Below are positions 25,982 to 34,248 of a stretch of DNA of 64,000 bases, piece by piece; position 1 is the stretch's first letter; each line of letters begins with the position of its first letter. The notes under the pieces are model-generated. The model did not search any database and was not told the origin of the DNA. It was given only the letters and a program-made list of their open reading frames with translations. Origin of the DNA: Pseudomonas paracarnis (GTDB taxonomy: Bacteria > Pseudomonadota > Gammaproteobacteria > Pseudomonadales > Pseudomonadaceae); NCBI RefSeq assembly GCF_904063055.1, contig NZ_CAJFCN010000008.1:1-64000 (forward strand), read 5' to 3'. The position numbers and the translations under genes were made by a program.

Positions 25982-26967
25982 GCTTCGTCAGCGTCCAACA
26001 CCTGCAAAAAAGCTACGCCGGCACCCCGGTGTTCAGCGATATCAATTGCGAGGTCGCCAAAGGCGAGTTCGTCACCCTGCTCGGCCCGTCCGGTTGCGGC
26101 AAATCCACTTTGCTGCGCTGCATCGCCGGGCTTACGCCGGTAGACAGTGGCCAGATCCTCCTGGATGGCCAGGACATCGTGCCCCTGAGCCCACAGAAAC
26201 GCCAGATCGGCATGGTGTTCCAGAGCTACGCGCTGTTCCCCAACATGACCGTGGAACAGAACGTCGCCTTCGGCCTGCGCATGCAAAAGGTCAACGCCGA
26301 CGACAGCAACAAGCGCGTGCAAGAAGTGCTGCAACTGGTGGAGCTCAAGGACCTGGCCGGCCGTTATCCGCACCAGATGTCCGGTGGCCAGTGCCAGCGC
26401 GTCGCCCTTGCCCGCTCCCTGGTGACCCGCCCGCGCCTGCTGCTGCTGGATGAACCGCTGTCGGCATTGGATGCACGTATTCGCAAGCACTTGCGCGAGC
26501 AGATCCGCCAGATCCAGCGCGAGCTGGGGCTGACCACGATCTTCGTGACCCATGACCAGGAAGAAGCGCTGACCATGTCCGACCGCATCTTCTTGATGAA
26601 CCAGGGCAAGATCGTGCAGAGCGGTGATGCCGAAACCCTCTATACCGCGCCGGTGGATGTGTTCGCTGCCGGGTTTATCGGCAACTACAACCTGCTCGAT
26701 GCCGACAAGGCCAGCCAACTGCTGCAGCGGCCGATCAGCGGGCGCATCGCGATTCGCCCCGAGGCCATCGAGTTGAGCCGCAGCGGCGAGCTCGATGCGT
26801 TGGTGCGTAGCCACAGCCTGCTGGGTAACGTGATTCGCTACCGCATCGAAGCCCGTGGCGTCGAGCTGGTGGTGGACGTGCTCAATCGTTCGGCCGACGA
26901 CCTGCACCCGGACGGCCAGCGCCTGGCACTTTCCATCGACCCCAGCGCACTGTGTGAAGTAGCCTGA
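25978..26967 (+). CDS. ABC transporter ATPase (PotA/PhnT type)
   Basis: 329 residues from the ATG at 25978. Walker A GPSGCGKST, Q-loop MVFQSYALFP, signature MSGGQCQRVALARSL, Walker B LLLLDEPLSALD, switch THDQEEALTMSD. A C-terminal TOBE-like regulatory domain (about 240-329, with IRPEAIEL) is typical of spermidine, iron and phosphonate importers. Confidence 0.92.
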   Translation: MSFVSVQHLQKSYAGTPVFSDINCEVAKGEFVTLLGPSGCGKSTLLRCIAGLTPVDSGQILLDGQDIVPLSPQKRQIGMVFQSYALFPNMTVEQNVAFGLRMQKVNADDSNKRVQEVLQLVELKDLAGRYPHQMSGGQCQRVALARSLVTRPRLLLLDEPLSALDARIRKHLREQIRQIQRELGLTTIFVTHDQEEALTMSDRIFLMNQGKIVQSGDAETLYTAPVDVFAAGFIGNYNLLDADKASQLLQRPISGRIAIRPEAIELSRSGELDALVRSHSLLGNVIRYRIEARGVELVVDVLNRSADDLHPDGQRLALSIDPSALCEVA

Positions 26968-27000
26968 CAGGCAGCGACCTATTGAGAGAGAGCATCACCG

Positions 27001-27654
27001 ATGGCATTGGTAATTTTTGATCTGGACGACACCCTGATCCACGGCGACTGCGCCACGCTGTGGAGCGAACAGATGGGCCGCCTTGGCTGGGTGGACCCTG
27101 AGTCGTTCATGCGCAGGAACAACGAGCTGATGGATGCCTACAGCCAGGGCAAGCTGCGGATGGAAGATTTCATGGATTTCAGCCTGGAGCCGATGATCGG
27201 CCGTACCCCGGAAGAAATCGAGCACTTGGTGGAGCCGTGGGTCGAGGACGTCATCGAGCCGCTGATCTACAGCGACGCCACCAAGACCATCGCCCGCCAC
27301 CGCGCGAACGGCGACCGAATCCTGGTGATTTCGGCTTCGGGCACTCACCTGGTCACGCCGATTGCTGCGCGTATCGGTATCGAGGAAGTGCTGGGGATTA
27401 ACCTGAGCGTCAGCCATGGGGTATACGACGGCAAGACAGAGGGTGTACTGACTTACCGTGAAGGCAAGATCACGCGGTTGCTGGAATGGCTGGAGCAGGA
27501 AGGCGAAACCCTTGAAGGTGCCTATTTCTATTCGGACTCGCGCAATGATTTACCGCTGCTGCTCAAGGTGGATCACCCGCAGGTGGTGAACCCGGACCCG
27601 GTGTTGCGCGCCCATGCCGAACAGGCCGGCTGGCCGATCCACCACTGGACCTGA
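27001..27654 (+). CDS. HAD-IB phosphatase (SerB-like)
   Basis: 217 residues. HAD motif I DLDDTL (Asp8 nucleophile and Asp10), motif II VISASGTHL, motif III Lys in EGVLTYREGK and motif IV YSDSRNDLPLL define a subfamily IB phosphatase related to phosphoserine and phosphocholine/phosphoethanolamine phosphatases. It is the last gene of the transporter operon, 33 bp after the ATPase. With the upstream phosphohydrolase it suggests two-step dephosphorylation of an imported phosphodiester, but this is inference. Confidence 0.87.
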   Translation: MALVIFDLDDTLIHGDCATLWSEQMGRLGWVDPESFMRRNNELMDAYSQGKLRMEDFMDFSLEPMIGRTPEEIEHLVEPWVEDVIEPLIYSDATKTIARHRANGDRILVISASGTHLVTPIAARIGIEEVLGINLSVSHGVYDGKTEGVLTYREGKITRLLEWLEQEGETLEGAYFYSDSRNDLPLLLKVDHPQVVNPDPVLRAHAEQAGWPIHHWT

Positions 27655-27671
27655 ATCAATAGACATCAACC

Positions 27672-27760
27672 TGTGGGAGCTGGCTTGCCTGCGATAGCGG
27701 TGCGCCAGATGAAGAATTCTTCACTGTTGCACCGCTATCGCAGGCAAGCCAGCTCCCACA
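27672..27760. repeat. REPIN-type inverted repeat (perfect 31-bp arms)
   Basis: Arms 27672-27702 and 27730-27760 are exact reverse complements; the loop contains a smaller GAAGAATTCTTC palindrome. It lies directly after the HAD phosphatase gene and closes the operon. Confidence 0.92.
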
Positions 27761-27903
27761 CTGACTGCATTTCAATCTAGGATTCGGTCAGGCTATTGGC
27801 AATATGGACTACACCGGACGTAGGACGAGGTTGTTCTAGCCCCCCACATCACCGTCAACGCCTTGCAATGCTTTCACAGTGCCTCCATAGTGAGTCTGGA
27901 CTG

Positions 27904-27931
27904 AGCCCGGTGCTGTAGCGCCGGGCTTTTT
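27904..27931 (+). terminator. Rho-independent terminator
   Basis: AGCCCGG pairs with CCGGGCT around a GCT-GT-AGC loop stem, followed by T5. It lies between the HAD operon and prc and stops read-through into prc. Confidence 0.75.
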
Positions 27932-28015
27932 GCATTATGCGACCGGACCATATGGAACCGGCTCCCTCAAAGACGGCCTAATATGCGTTATCAATTGCCC
28001 CCGCGTCGAATCAGC

Positions 28016-30097
28016 ATGAAGCATCTGTTCCCCAGCACCGCCCTCGCTTTTTTCATTGGTCTCGGCTTCGCGTCGATGTCGACCAATACGTTCGCAGCCA
28101 ATAGCTGGGACAACCTTCAGCCTGATCGCGATGAGGTGATTGCCAGCCTTAACGTCGTCGAGTTGCTCAAGCGCCATCACTACAGCAAGCCGCCGCTGGA
28201 CGACGCTCGCTCAGTGATCATCTACGACAGCTACCTCAAGCTGCTGGACCCCTCGCGTAGCTACTTCCTGGCCAGCGATATCGCTGAGTTCGACAAGTGG
28301 AAGACCCAATTCGACGACTTCCTCAAGAGCGGCGACCTGCAGCCCGGCTTCACCATCTACAAGCGTTACCTGGACCGCGTCAAAGCGCGTCTGGATTTCG
28401 CGTTGGGTGAGCTGAACAAAGGTATCGACAAGCTCGATTTCACACAGAAAGAAACCCTTCTGGTGGACCGCAAAGACGCTCCTTGGCTGACCAGTACCGC
28501 GGCGCTGGACGACCTGTGGCGCAAACGCGTCAAGGACGAAGTGTTGCGCTTGAAGATCGCCGGCAAAGAGCCCAAGGCCATTCAAGAACTGCTGACCAAG
28601 CGCTACAAGAACCAGCTGGCACGCCTGGACCAGACCCGTGCCGAGGATATCTTCCAGGCCTACATCAACACCTTTGCGATGTCCTACGACCCGCACACCA
28701 ATTATCTGTCGCCAGATAACGCGGAAAATTTCGATATCAATATGAGTCTGTCCCTGGAAGGCATCGGTGCCGTCCTGCAAAGCGACAATGACCAGGTGAA
28801 GATCGTACGTTTGGTGCCGGCAGGCCCTGCTGACAAAACCAAGCAAGTGGCACCGGCCGACAAGATCATCGGCGTGGCCCAGGCCGACAAAGAGATGGTC
28901 GATGTGGTCGGCTGGCGCCTGGACGAAGTGGTCAAGCTGATCCGCGGGCCTAAAGGCAGCGTGGTGCGCCTGGAAGTGATTCCACACACCAATGCACCGA
29001 ACGACCAGACCAGCAAGATCGTGTCCATCACTCGTGAAGCGGTGAAGCTCGAAGACCAGGCTGTGCAGAAGAAAGTCCTCAACCTCAAGCAGGATGGCAA
29101 GGACTACAAGCTGGGCGTGATTGAAATCCCGGCCTTCTACCTGGACTTCAAGGCGTTTCGTGCCGGGGATCCGGACTACAAGTCCACCACCCGCGACGTG
29201 AAGAAAATCCTGACAGAACTGCAGAAAGAGAAAGTCGACGGCGTGGTCATCGACCTGCGCAACAACGGCGGCGGCTCCCTGCAGGAAGCCACCGAGCTGA
29301 CCAGCCTGTTTATCGACAAGGGGCCGACCGTGTTGGTACGCAACGCTGACGGCCGTGTCGACGTGCTCGAAGACGAGAACCCGGGGGCCTTCTACAAAGG
29401 GCCGATGGCGCTGCTGGTCAACCGCCTCTCGGCCTCGGCCTCGGAGATTTTCGCCGGCGCCATGCAGGACTACCACCGTGCATTGATCATCGGCGGCCAG
29501 ACCTTCGGCAAGGGCACCGTGCAGACCATCCAGCCGCTGAATCATGGCGAGCTTAAACTGACACTGGCCAAGTTCTACCGGGTATCCGGGCAGAGCACCC
29601 AGCATCAAGGCGTACTGCCGGATATCGATTTCCCGTCGATCATCGACACCAAGGAAATCGGCGAAAGCGCCCTGCCTGAAGCCATGCCGTGGGACACCAT
29701 CCGCCCTGCGATCAAGCCGGCGTCGGATCCGTTCAAGCCCTTCCTGGCGCAGTTGAAGGCTGATCATGACACCCGCTCCGCCAAGGATGCCGAGTTCGTG
29801 TTTATCCGCGACAAGCTGGCCCTGGCCAAGAAGCTGATGGAAGAGAAGACCGTCAGCCTCAACGAAGCGGATCGCCGTGCACAGCATTCCAGCATCGAGA
29901 ATCAGCAACTGGTACTGGAAAACACCCGCCGCAAGGCCAAGGGTGAAGACCCGCTCAAAGAGCTGAAGAAAGAAGATGAAGACGCGCTGCCGACCGAGGC
30001 GGATAAAACCAAGCCGGAAGACGACGCTTACTTGGCCGAGACTGGCCGGATCCTGCTGGATTACCTGAAAATCACCAAGCAGGTGGCCAAGCAGTAA
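28016..30097 (+). CDS. prc: Tail-specific periplasmic protease Prc
   Basis: 693 residues from the ATG at 28016 (27983 is also in frame), with a signal peptide ending near TFAAN. The N-terminal helical domain (about 30-230) is followed by a PDZ domain (about 240-330; GIGAVLQSDNDQVKIVRLVPAGPADK) and the S41 peptidase core with catalytic Ser in RLSASASEIFAGAM and Lys in QTFGKGTVQ. A charged C-terminal DUF3340-type tail follows. Prc trims proteins with non-polar C-termini; in pseudomonads it affects envelope stress and alginate signalling by degrading mutant MucA. Confidence 0.92.
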   Translation: MKHLFPSTALAFFIGLGFASMSTNTFAANSWDNLQPDRDEVIASLNVVELLKRHHYSKPPLDDARSVIIYDSYLKLLDPSRSYFLASDIAEFDKWKTQFDDFLKSGDLQPGFTIYKRYLDRVKARLDFALGELNKGIDKLDFTQKETLLVDRKDAPWLTSTAALDDLWRKRVKDEVLRLKIAGKEPKAIQELLTKRYKNQLARLDQTRAEDIFQAYINTFAMSYDPHTNYLSPDNAENFDINMSLSLEGIGAVLQSDNDQVKIVRLVPAGPADKTKQVAPADKIIGVAQADKEMVDVVGWRLDEVVKLIRGPKGSVVRLEVIPHTNAPNDQTSKIVSITREAVKLEDQAVQKKVLNLKQDGKDYKLGVIEIPAFYLDFKAFRAGDPDYKSTTRDVKKILTELQKEKVDGVVIDLRNNGGGSLQEATELTSLFIDKGPTVLVRNADGRVDVLEDENPGAFYKGPMALLVNRLSASASEIFAGAMQDYHRALIIGGQTFGKGTVQTIQPLNHGELKLTLAKFYRVSGQSTQHQGVLPDIDFPSIIDTKEIGESALPEAMPWDTIRPAIKPASDPFKPFLAQLKADHDTRSAKDAEFVFIRDKLALAKKLMEEKTVSLNEADRRAQHSSIENQQLVLENTRRKAKGEDPLKELKKEDEDALPTEADKTKPEDDAYLAETGRILLDYLKITKQVAKQ

Positions 30098-30164
30098 ATG
30101 ATGGCGATTTAATGTGATCGCTCCTCGGAGTGTCATCATATAGACATCATTCTGTCGTGAAATA

Positions 30165-30201
30165 AAAGGACCGCAGGTTTACGCCTGCGGTCCTTTTTTT
30201 T
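30165..30201 (+). terminator. Rho-independent terminator of prc
   Basis: AAAAGGACCGCAGG pairs with CCTGCGGTCCTTTT with a short loop and is followed by a T8 tract. The next gene starts just behind it. Confidence 0.9.
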
Positions 30202-30214
30202 GATCGAGACCGCC

Positions 30215-31984
30215 ATGACCATGACCGAACAGCTGAATGCATTGGGCTCAATCCTGGCTCAAGGCAGTTTGCACAGCCTGTTCCAACCGATCATCTGCCT
30301 GTCGGAGCGGCGCATCCTCGGTTATGAAGCCCTCAGTCGTGGCCCGTCCAACAGCCCGCTGCACTCCCCCGTTGCGCTGTTTTCGGTGGCCAGCCATGCC
30401 GGGCGCCTGAGCGAACTGGACATGGCGTGTCGAGAGAGTGCGTGCCGGCGCTTCAGCGAGCAGAAACTGCCCGGCAAGCTGTTCCTCAATATCTCGCCGG
30501 AATCCTTGATGGAGCACGCGCATCAGCCAGGGCGCACCCTGCAACTGTTGCGCGACTTCGGTATTTCTCCCAGCCAAGTGGTGATCGAGCTCACCGAGCA
30601 AGCGCCCACCGACGATTTCGCGCTGTTGCAAACTGCCTTGCACCACTACCGCGACATGGGTTTTGCCATCGCACTGGATGACTTGGGCGCCGGTTATTCC
30701 AGTTTGCGGTTGTGGTCGGAACTGCGCCCGGACTACGTGAAGATCGACCGGCACTTTATCGACGGCATTCACCAGGACGCCCTCAAGCGCGAGTTTGTCG
30801 GCTCGATCCTGCAGATCGCCAGGGCATCCCGCGCCCAAGTGATTGCCGAGGGCATCGAACTGCCAGAAGAACTGGCGGTGTTGACCGAGATGGGCGTCGA
30901 CCTGGTCCAGGGCTACCTGCTCTGCCGCCCTCAGGAAAAGCCGCCGCAGGAAGCGCGCCTGATGCTGCCCAAGCCGGATAACGCCACGCTGGCCCTCAAT
31001 GACGAAGGCAGTGACCTGAGCGCACTGCTCAATGAGCAACCCGCCGTGGATCAAGACACCGCCACCGCCCAAGTGCTGGAATCGTTCCGCCGCCAGGCCA
31101 ACCTCAACTCGCTGGCGGTGTTAGACGGCCGTGGTTGCCCGGTCGGCATTGTGCACCGGCACTCGTTGTCGGACGCGTTGCTCAAGCCGTTCGCGACCGA
31201 TCTGTTTGCACGTAAACCCATCAGTCGCTTGATGAGCGATGATTTTTTGGCGGTGGAACTGAGCCAGTCCTTGCAACAGGTCAGCCGCTTATTGACCAGC
31301 CGCGCGCGGCAACGCATCGAAGAGGATTTCATCATCACCCTGAACGGTGATTACCTGGGGCTGGGTCGGGTCATTGACGTGCTCAAGTTGATCACGGAGC
31401 TGAAAATCCAGCAGGCCCGCTACGCCAACCCGTTGACCTTGTTGCCTGGCAATGTGCCGATCCAGCAATGCCTCACCCGGCTGCTGCAGCAACAGCGCGA
31501 GTCGGTGATCTGCTATGTGGATATCGACAGTTTCAAACCGTTCAACGACATCTACGGCTACGGGCGCGGGGATGAAGTGCTGCTGTGCCTGGCGCAGTGC
31601 CTCAACGACCGGGTAGACCCCAGCCGCGACTTTGTCGGGCACATTGGCGGCGATGACTTTCTACTGGTGCTGGGCCCGCAGGACTGGCGCAAGCGGCTCA
31701 ACCAACTGCTGGACGATTTCCACACCCAATGCCGACGCTTCTACCGCGCTGAACACCTTGAGGCTGGGTGCTTCGTGGCCCTCAATCGCCAGGGCGTGCG
31801 CCAGGAGTTTGCGTTGCTGTCGCTGTCCATCGGTGTAGTGCATTTGTATCCTCAGGCCTGCGCACAACTCGATGCCAGCCAGTTGGCAGAGCTGGCGTCA
31901 CAAGCCAAGCACCAAGCCAAGGATGTGGCGGGCTACAGCATCCACGTGATCGACAGCATGGACACCTGCCCCCAGGCGCTTTAG
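30215..31984 (+). CDS. EAL-CBS-GGDEF cyclic-di-GMP protein
   Basis: 589 residues from the ATG at 30215; a TTG at 30200 lies in the terminator T-tract. The EAL domain (about 15-245) keeps the catalytic set: EAL, N in FLNISPESL, E in VIELTE, DD in LDDLGAGYSS, K in VKID, E in AEGIE and Q in VQGY, so phosphodiesterase activity is likely. Two CBS motifs follow (about 270-400), then a GGDEF domain (about 415-580) whose signature is GGDDF, a conservative change that may keep or weaken cyclase activity. Soluble, no membrane segment. The CBS pair could sense adenine nucleotides. Confidence 0.9.
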   Translation: MTMTEQLNALGSILAQGSLHSLFQPIICLSERRILGYEALSRGPSNSPLHSPVALFSVASHAGRLSELDMACRESACRRFSEQKLPGKLFLNISPESLMEHAHQPGRTLQLLRDFGISPSQVVIELTEQAPTDDFALLQTALHHYRDMGFAIALDDLGAGYSSLRLWSELRPDYVKIDRHFIDGIHQDALKREFVGSILQIARASRAQVIAEGIELPEELAVLTEMGVDLVQGYLLCRPQEKPPQEARLMLPKPDNATLALNDEGSDLSALLNEQPAVDQDTATAQVLESFRRQANLNSLAVLDGRGCPVGIVHRHSLSDALLKPFATDLFARKPISRLMSDDFLAVELSQSLQQVSRLLTSRARQRIEEDFIITLNGDYLGLGRVIDVLKLITELKIQQARYANPLTLLPGNVPIQQCLTRLLQQQRESVICYVDIDSFKPFNDIYGYGRGDEVLLCLAQCLNDRVDPSRDFVGHIGGDDFLLVLGPQDWRKRLNQLLDDFHTQCRRFYRAEHLEAGCFVALNRQGVRQEFALLSLSIGVVHLYPQACAQLDASQLAELASQAKHQAKDVAGYSIHVIDSMDTCPQAL

Positions 31985-32352
31985 GCCTCGGCAGACTCCG
32001 GATACTCGTACTCGAACACCCGCACCACTTCAGAAGCATGCCAGGACGCGGCGGCCACACCATCGGAAGGCCCGCTGAACCGCCCCAGACGCTCCACACA
32101 TTCGAAAAAACCGGTGCGCGGCAGGCGGCTGGCGCCCTGGCTGATCACTAGGGAACTGCGCAGCGGCTGCTCGGCCTTGGCATCCAGCGCCGCCAGGTGC
32201 TCCAGGGCCGCAGCCAGGGTCTGCATGGCCGGCGTCGGGAATTGCAGGCGCTCAAGCAGCGCACGGTAGGTGAGCAAATGGCGCTGGCGCCGCGCCTGAT
32301 CCAGTTCGTTGAGCAACCCATCCCAGTGTTGACGACTAATACGTAAGCTCAA
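31981..32352 (-). CDS. Uncharacterised protein paired with an XRE regulator
   Basis: 123 residues, helical N-terminal half (LNELDQARRQRHLLTYRALLERL) and a C-terminal sheet-like half. I do not recognise a domain. It starts inside the stop of the XRE gene (4-bp overlap), so the two are made together, as in small regulator-effector or toxin-antitoxin pairs. Its 3' end overlaps the convergent EAL gene by 4 bp. Confidence 0.65.
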   Translation of the reverse strand: MSLRISRQHWDGLLNELDQARRQRHLLTYRALLERLQFPTPAMQTLAAALEHLAALDAKAEQPLRSSLVISQGASRLPRTGFFECVERLGRFSGPSDGVAAASWHASEVVRVFEYEYPESAEA

Positions 32353-32687
32353 GACTCATCCCTCCAACCTGCAACGCCCAATTCCCAGGCCAGGCTGCGG
32401 CGAATGGCGGCATCCGGCTGGCGTTCACCACTTTCTATCAATCCAAGATACGAAGGGCTGATGCCCACGGTACGCGCCAGAGCCTCGATTGCCAGGCCCT
32501 TGGCCTCACGCAGGCCGCGCAGGGCTGCAAGCGGACGCAGGTCCTGCTCGATAGCGGTGGGTGCAACAGAAGGAGAAGCGCGTGTTGGTTGCAATTGACC
32601 GGCAGCTTTTAGCAGCGCCTGGTACTGGTCCCATGGCAACACCGCGTATTCGGGTGCGCCATCGCGTGAAATGATCTGGATATCCAT
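32349..32687 (-). CDS. XRE-family transcriptional regulator
   Basis: 112 residues from the ATG at 32687. The first 30 residues (MDIQIISRDGAPEYAVLPWDQYQALL) resemble Phd/antitoxin N-termini; the C-terminal part is a helix-turn-helix (LREAKGLAIEALARTVGISPSYLGLIESGERQPDAAIRRSLAWEL). Two dyads lie upstream. Together with the overlapping downstream gene this could be an autoregulated regulator-effector pair. Confidence 0.82.
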   Translation of the reverse strand: MDIQIISRDGAPEYAVLPWDQYQALLKAAGQLQPTRASPSVAPTAIEQDLRPLAALRGLREAKGLAIEALARTVGISPSYLGLIESGERQPDAAIRRSLAWELGVAGWRDES

Positions 32688-32709
32688 GACTGCCCCGTAG
32701 GATAAAAAC

Positions 32710-32749
32710 ACTTACTAAGTAAGTTATTTCCTTAGGAGTGTAATCCTAA
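32710..32749. promoter_or_regulatory. Two inverted repeats upstream of the XRE gene
   Basis: ACTTACT and AGTAAGT around a single A (32710-32724) and TTAGGA with TCCTAA around GTGTAA (32732-32749), 23 bp and 45 bp upstream of the XRE start. Both are good candidates for XRE autoregulatory operators. Confidence 0.5.
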
Positions 32750-32783
32750 CAGCCACAAAGGTCGCAGGGGATACCGGGCAACA

Positions 32784-33239
32784 TTAGTTTTTTTGCGGGT
32801 TTTCCCGGGCCAGCAGCTCAGGCGTCGCTGGCAGGCGCTCAACCACCGCAAGTTTTTCCGGGCGCTGCCCATCGCGCCAGGCACGAAACGCGCTCAGTTC
32901 GCCGCTCAGGGTCTTCATGACCCATGCCAGCACGGCGATGTCATCGAGCATGCCGAACATAGGGAGGAAGTCCGGAATGGCATCAATCGGGCTGAGAAAG
33001 TACATCAGCCCCGCTACCACCGAAATCAGCGCCTTGGGGCTGATGGCACGGTATTCGCCACGCCAGTAAGCCAGGCAAAGGGCCTGAAGTAATTTGAGAT
33101 CGTCCTTGAGCTGGCCGAGCCGATTGCCTTGGCTTGAGCCTTTGGCTGCAACGGCAAACAACAAGGTTGGCAAGCGCCCGCGACCCAGCAAGCGTGCGGC
33201 CATAGGCAGGAAGCGGGTGAAAGTGAACGGTGGTTTCAT
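32784..33239 (-). CDS. YkvA-family (DUF1232) membrane protein
   Basis: 151 residues from the ATG at 33239. The DUF1232 signature is clear: YRAISPKALISVVAGLMYFLSPIDAIPDFLPMFGMLDDIAVLAWVMKTL, with the SPIDxIPDF(L)P...DD(I/L) pattern and two membrane segments. Function of the family is unknown. A pair of inverted DnaA boxes sits 32 bp upstream of the start. Confidence 0.85.
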   Translation of the reverse strand: MKPPFTFTRFLPMAARLLGRGRLPTLLFAVAAKGSSQGNRLGQLKDDLKLLQALCLAYWRGEYRAISPKALISVVAGLMYFLSPIDAIPDFLPMFGMLDDIAVLAWVMKTLSGELSAFRAWRDGQRPEKLAVVERLPATPELLARENPQKN

Positions 33240-33266
33240 AGGGCACTCCAGTTCCAGGCGATATAA

Positions 33267-33297
33267 AAGGTTATCCACACAAATTGTGGATAACCTT
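33267..33297. promoter_or_regulatory. Two perfect inverted DnaA boxes
   Basis: TTATCCACA (33271-33279) and TGTGGATAA (33285-33293) are both exact consensus DnaA boxes in opposite orientation, 5 bp apart, within a 13-bp perfect inverted repeat (AAGG...CCTT ends). No replication genes are near, so this is not oriC. It could titrate DnaA or link the YkvA gene to replication. Confidence 0.55.
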
Positions 33298-33490
33298 GTG
33301 AACAGAGCCTGTTTTATCGGCTGAAAGCCACGGACTACAAGGCCTACAGTCAGATCGGGCGTTTTTTGCGCACATAAAAAAAACCCAAGAATTCATTGAC
33401 TTGGCATGTATGTGCGGCTACCCGTGCTCGAGTCTTATATCAGACTGTGTCCGGTTGCAGACGTTCGTTTGGATTTGCAGAGGCTTCAAC

Positions 33491-33618
33491 GTAGGGGCTG
33501 GCTGGCGTGCGATAGCCATAGACATCTACACGACCCGGTACGACGTGGCAGCCTGCCAGCCGATGCCTATCTCCCAGACACCCCCGGCTCCAAATGTGGG
33601 AGCTGGCTTGCCTGCGAT
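33491..33618. repeat. Degenerate and single REP copies
   Basis: A degenerate REP (33491-33517, with GGGGCTGGCTGGCGTGCGAT) and its decayed partner (33549-33577) are followed by an intact half element (33595-33618). The matching opposite arm is at 34080-34103, 460 bp away. No gene is present in 33240-34248. Confidence 0.7.
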
Positions 33619-33682
33619 TGCCTTAGGCATCAACACAACTTTACAGGCTGTAGCAGCCAACGCTAACCACGATGCGAAGCGA

Positions 33683-33966
33683 GCCGCTCTTGATCTTGAT
33701 CTGCTTTTGATCTTAGGCGCCCCGTTAAACCACGCTGGCCGGAATTCGACAGGGATTTGGGGGGTAAACCGGCAGGGATGCCGGTTTAGCCGCCCCGCGC
33801 CATGGATGGCGCGTGGCGGCGGCCCCCCAAATCACTGGCGGATTACGGGCACACCGAGCCTAGGCGAGGTGCCGAGTGGTGGGGCAAGAGCGTTTTGCTT
33901 ACTTTGCCGCTCTTGCAAAGTGAGCCGCCGTCAGGGCGGAACCCTATGTGGCCGTTACCGCAGCAA
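33683..33966. repeat. Degenerate intergenic repeat common in Pseudomonas
   Basis: The stretch running from CGCCCCGTTAAACC (33718) through CCATGGATGGCG (33802) to AAGAGCGTTTTGCTTAC (33888) and GAGCCGCCGTCAGGGCGG (33921) matches, from memory, a family of non-coding repeats scattered in fluorescent pseudomonads. It holds internal dyads such as AAACCGGCAGGGATGCCGGTTT (two 8-bp arms) and carries no intact ORF. Confidence 0.55.
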
Positions 33967-34010
33967 TGGATATGTACACAATCCAACTGTGTTGACTGCC
34001 AGGCCGCCTT

Positions 34011-34103
34011 CGCGAGCAAGCCCGCTCCCACAGGTTGATCGTGGTGTGTCAGTTAGTAGGTGTAGGCTGGCAGGCCGTCATCGCAGGCAAGCCAGCTCCC
34101 ACA
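34011..34103. repeat. Two REP half elements
   Basis: CGCGAGCAAGCCCGCTCCCACA (arm type with GAGCAAGCCC, from 34011) and ATCGCAGG...GCTCCCACA (34080-34103). They belong to two REP sequence classes and form the right part of the repeat cluster. Confidence 0.75.
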
Positions 34104-34207
34104 TTTGGAGTGCTGAGCGTCTGGCGGTCATCACAGCGATGCGGCAACCCGACAAGCCAGCGCCCACAGAAGATTTTTGCATCCTTTGATACAAACCCGA
34201 AAACAAC

Positions 34208-34231
34208 AACGCCCCGTCGAGACGGGGCGTT
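34208..34231 (-). terminator. Rho-independent terminator of the FKBP gene
   Basis: AACGCCCCGT pairs with ACGGGGCGTT around a 4-nt loop; on the minus strand it is followed by a T-rich GTTGTTGTTTT. It lies 18 bp after the stop codon of the FKBP gene. Confidence 0.85.
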
Positions 34232-34248
34232 GTGTGTTCAGGCGCCGA

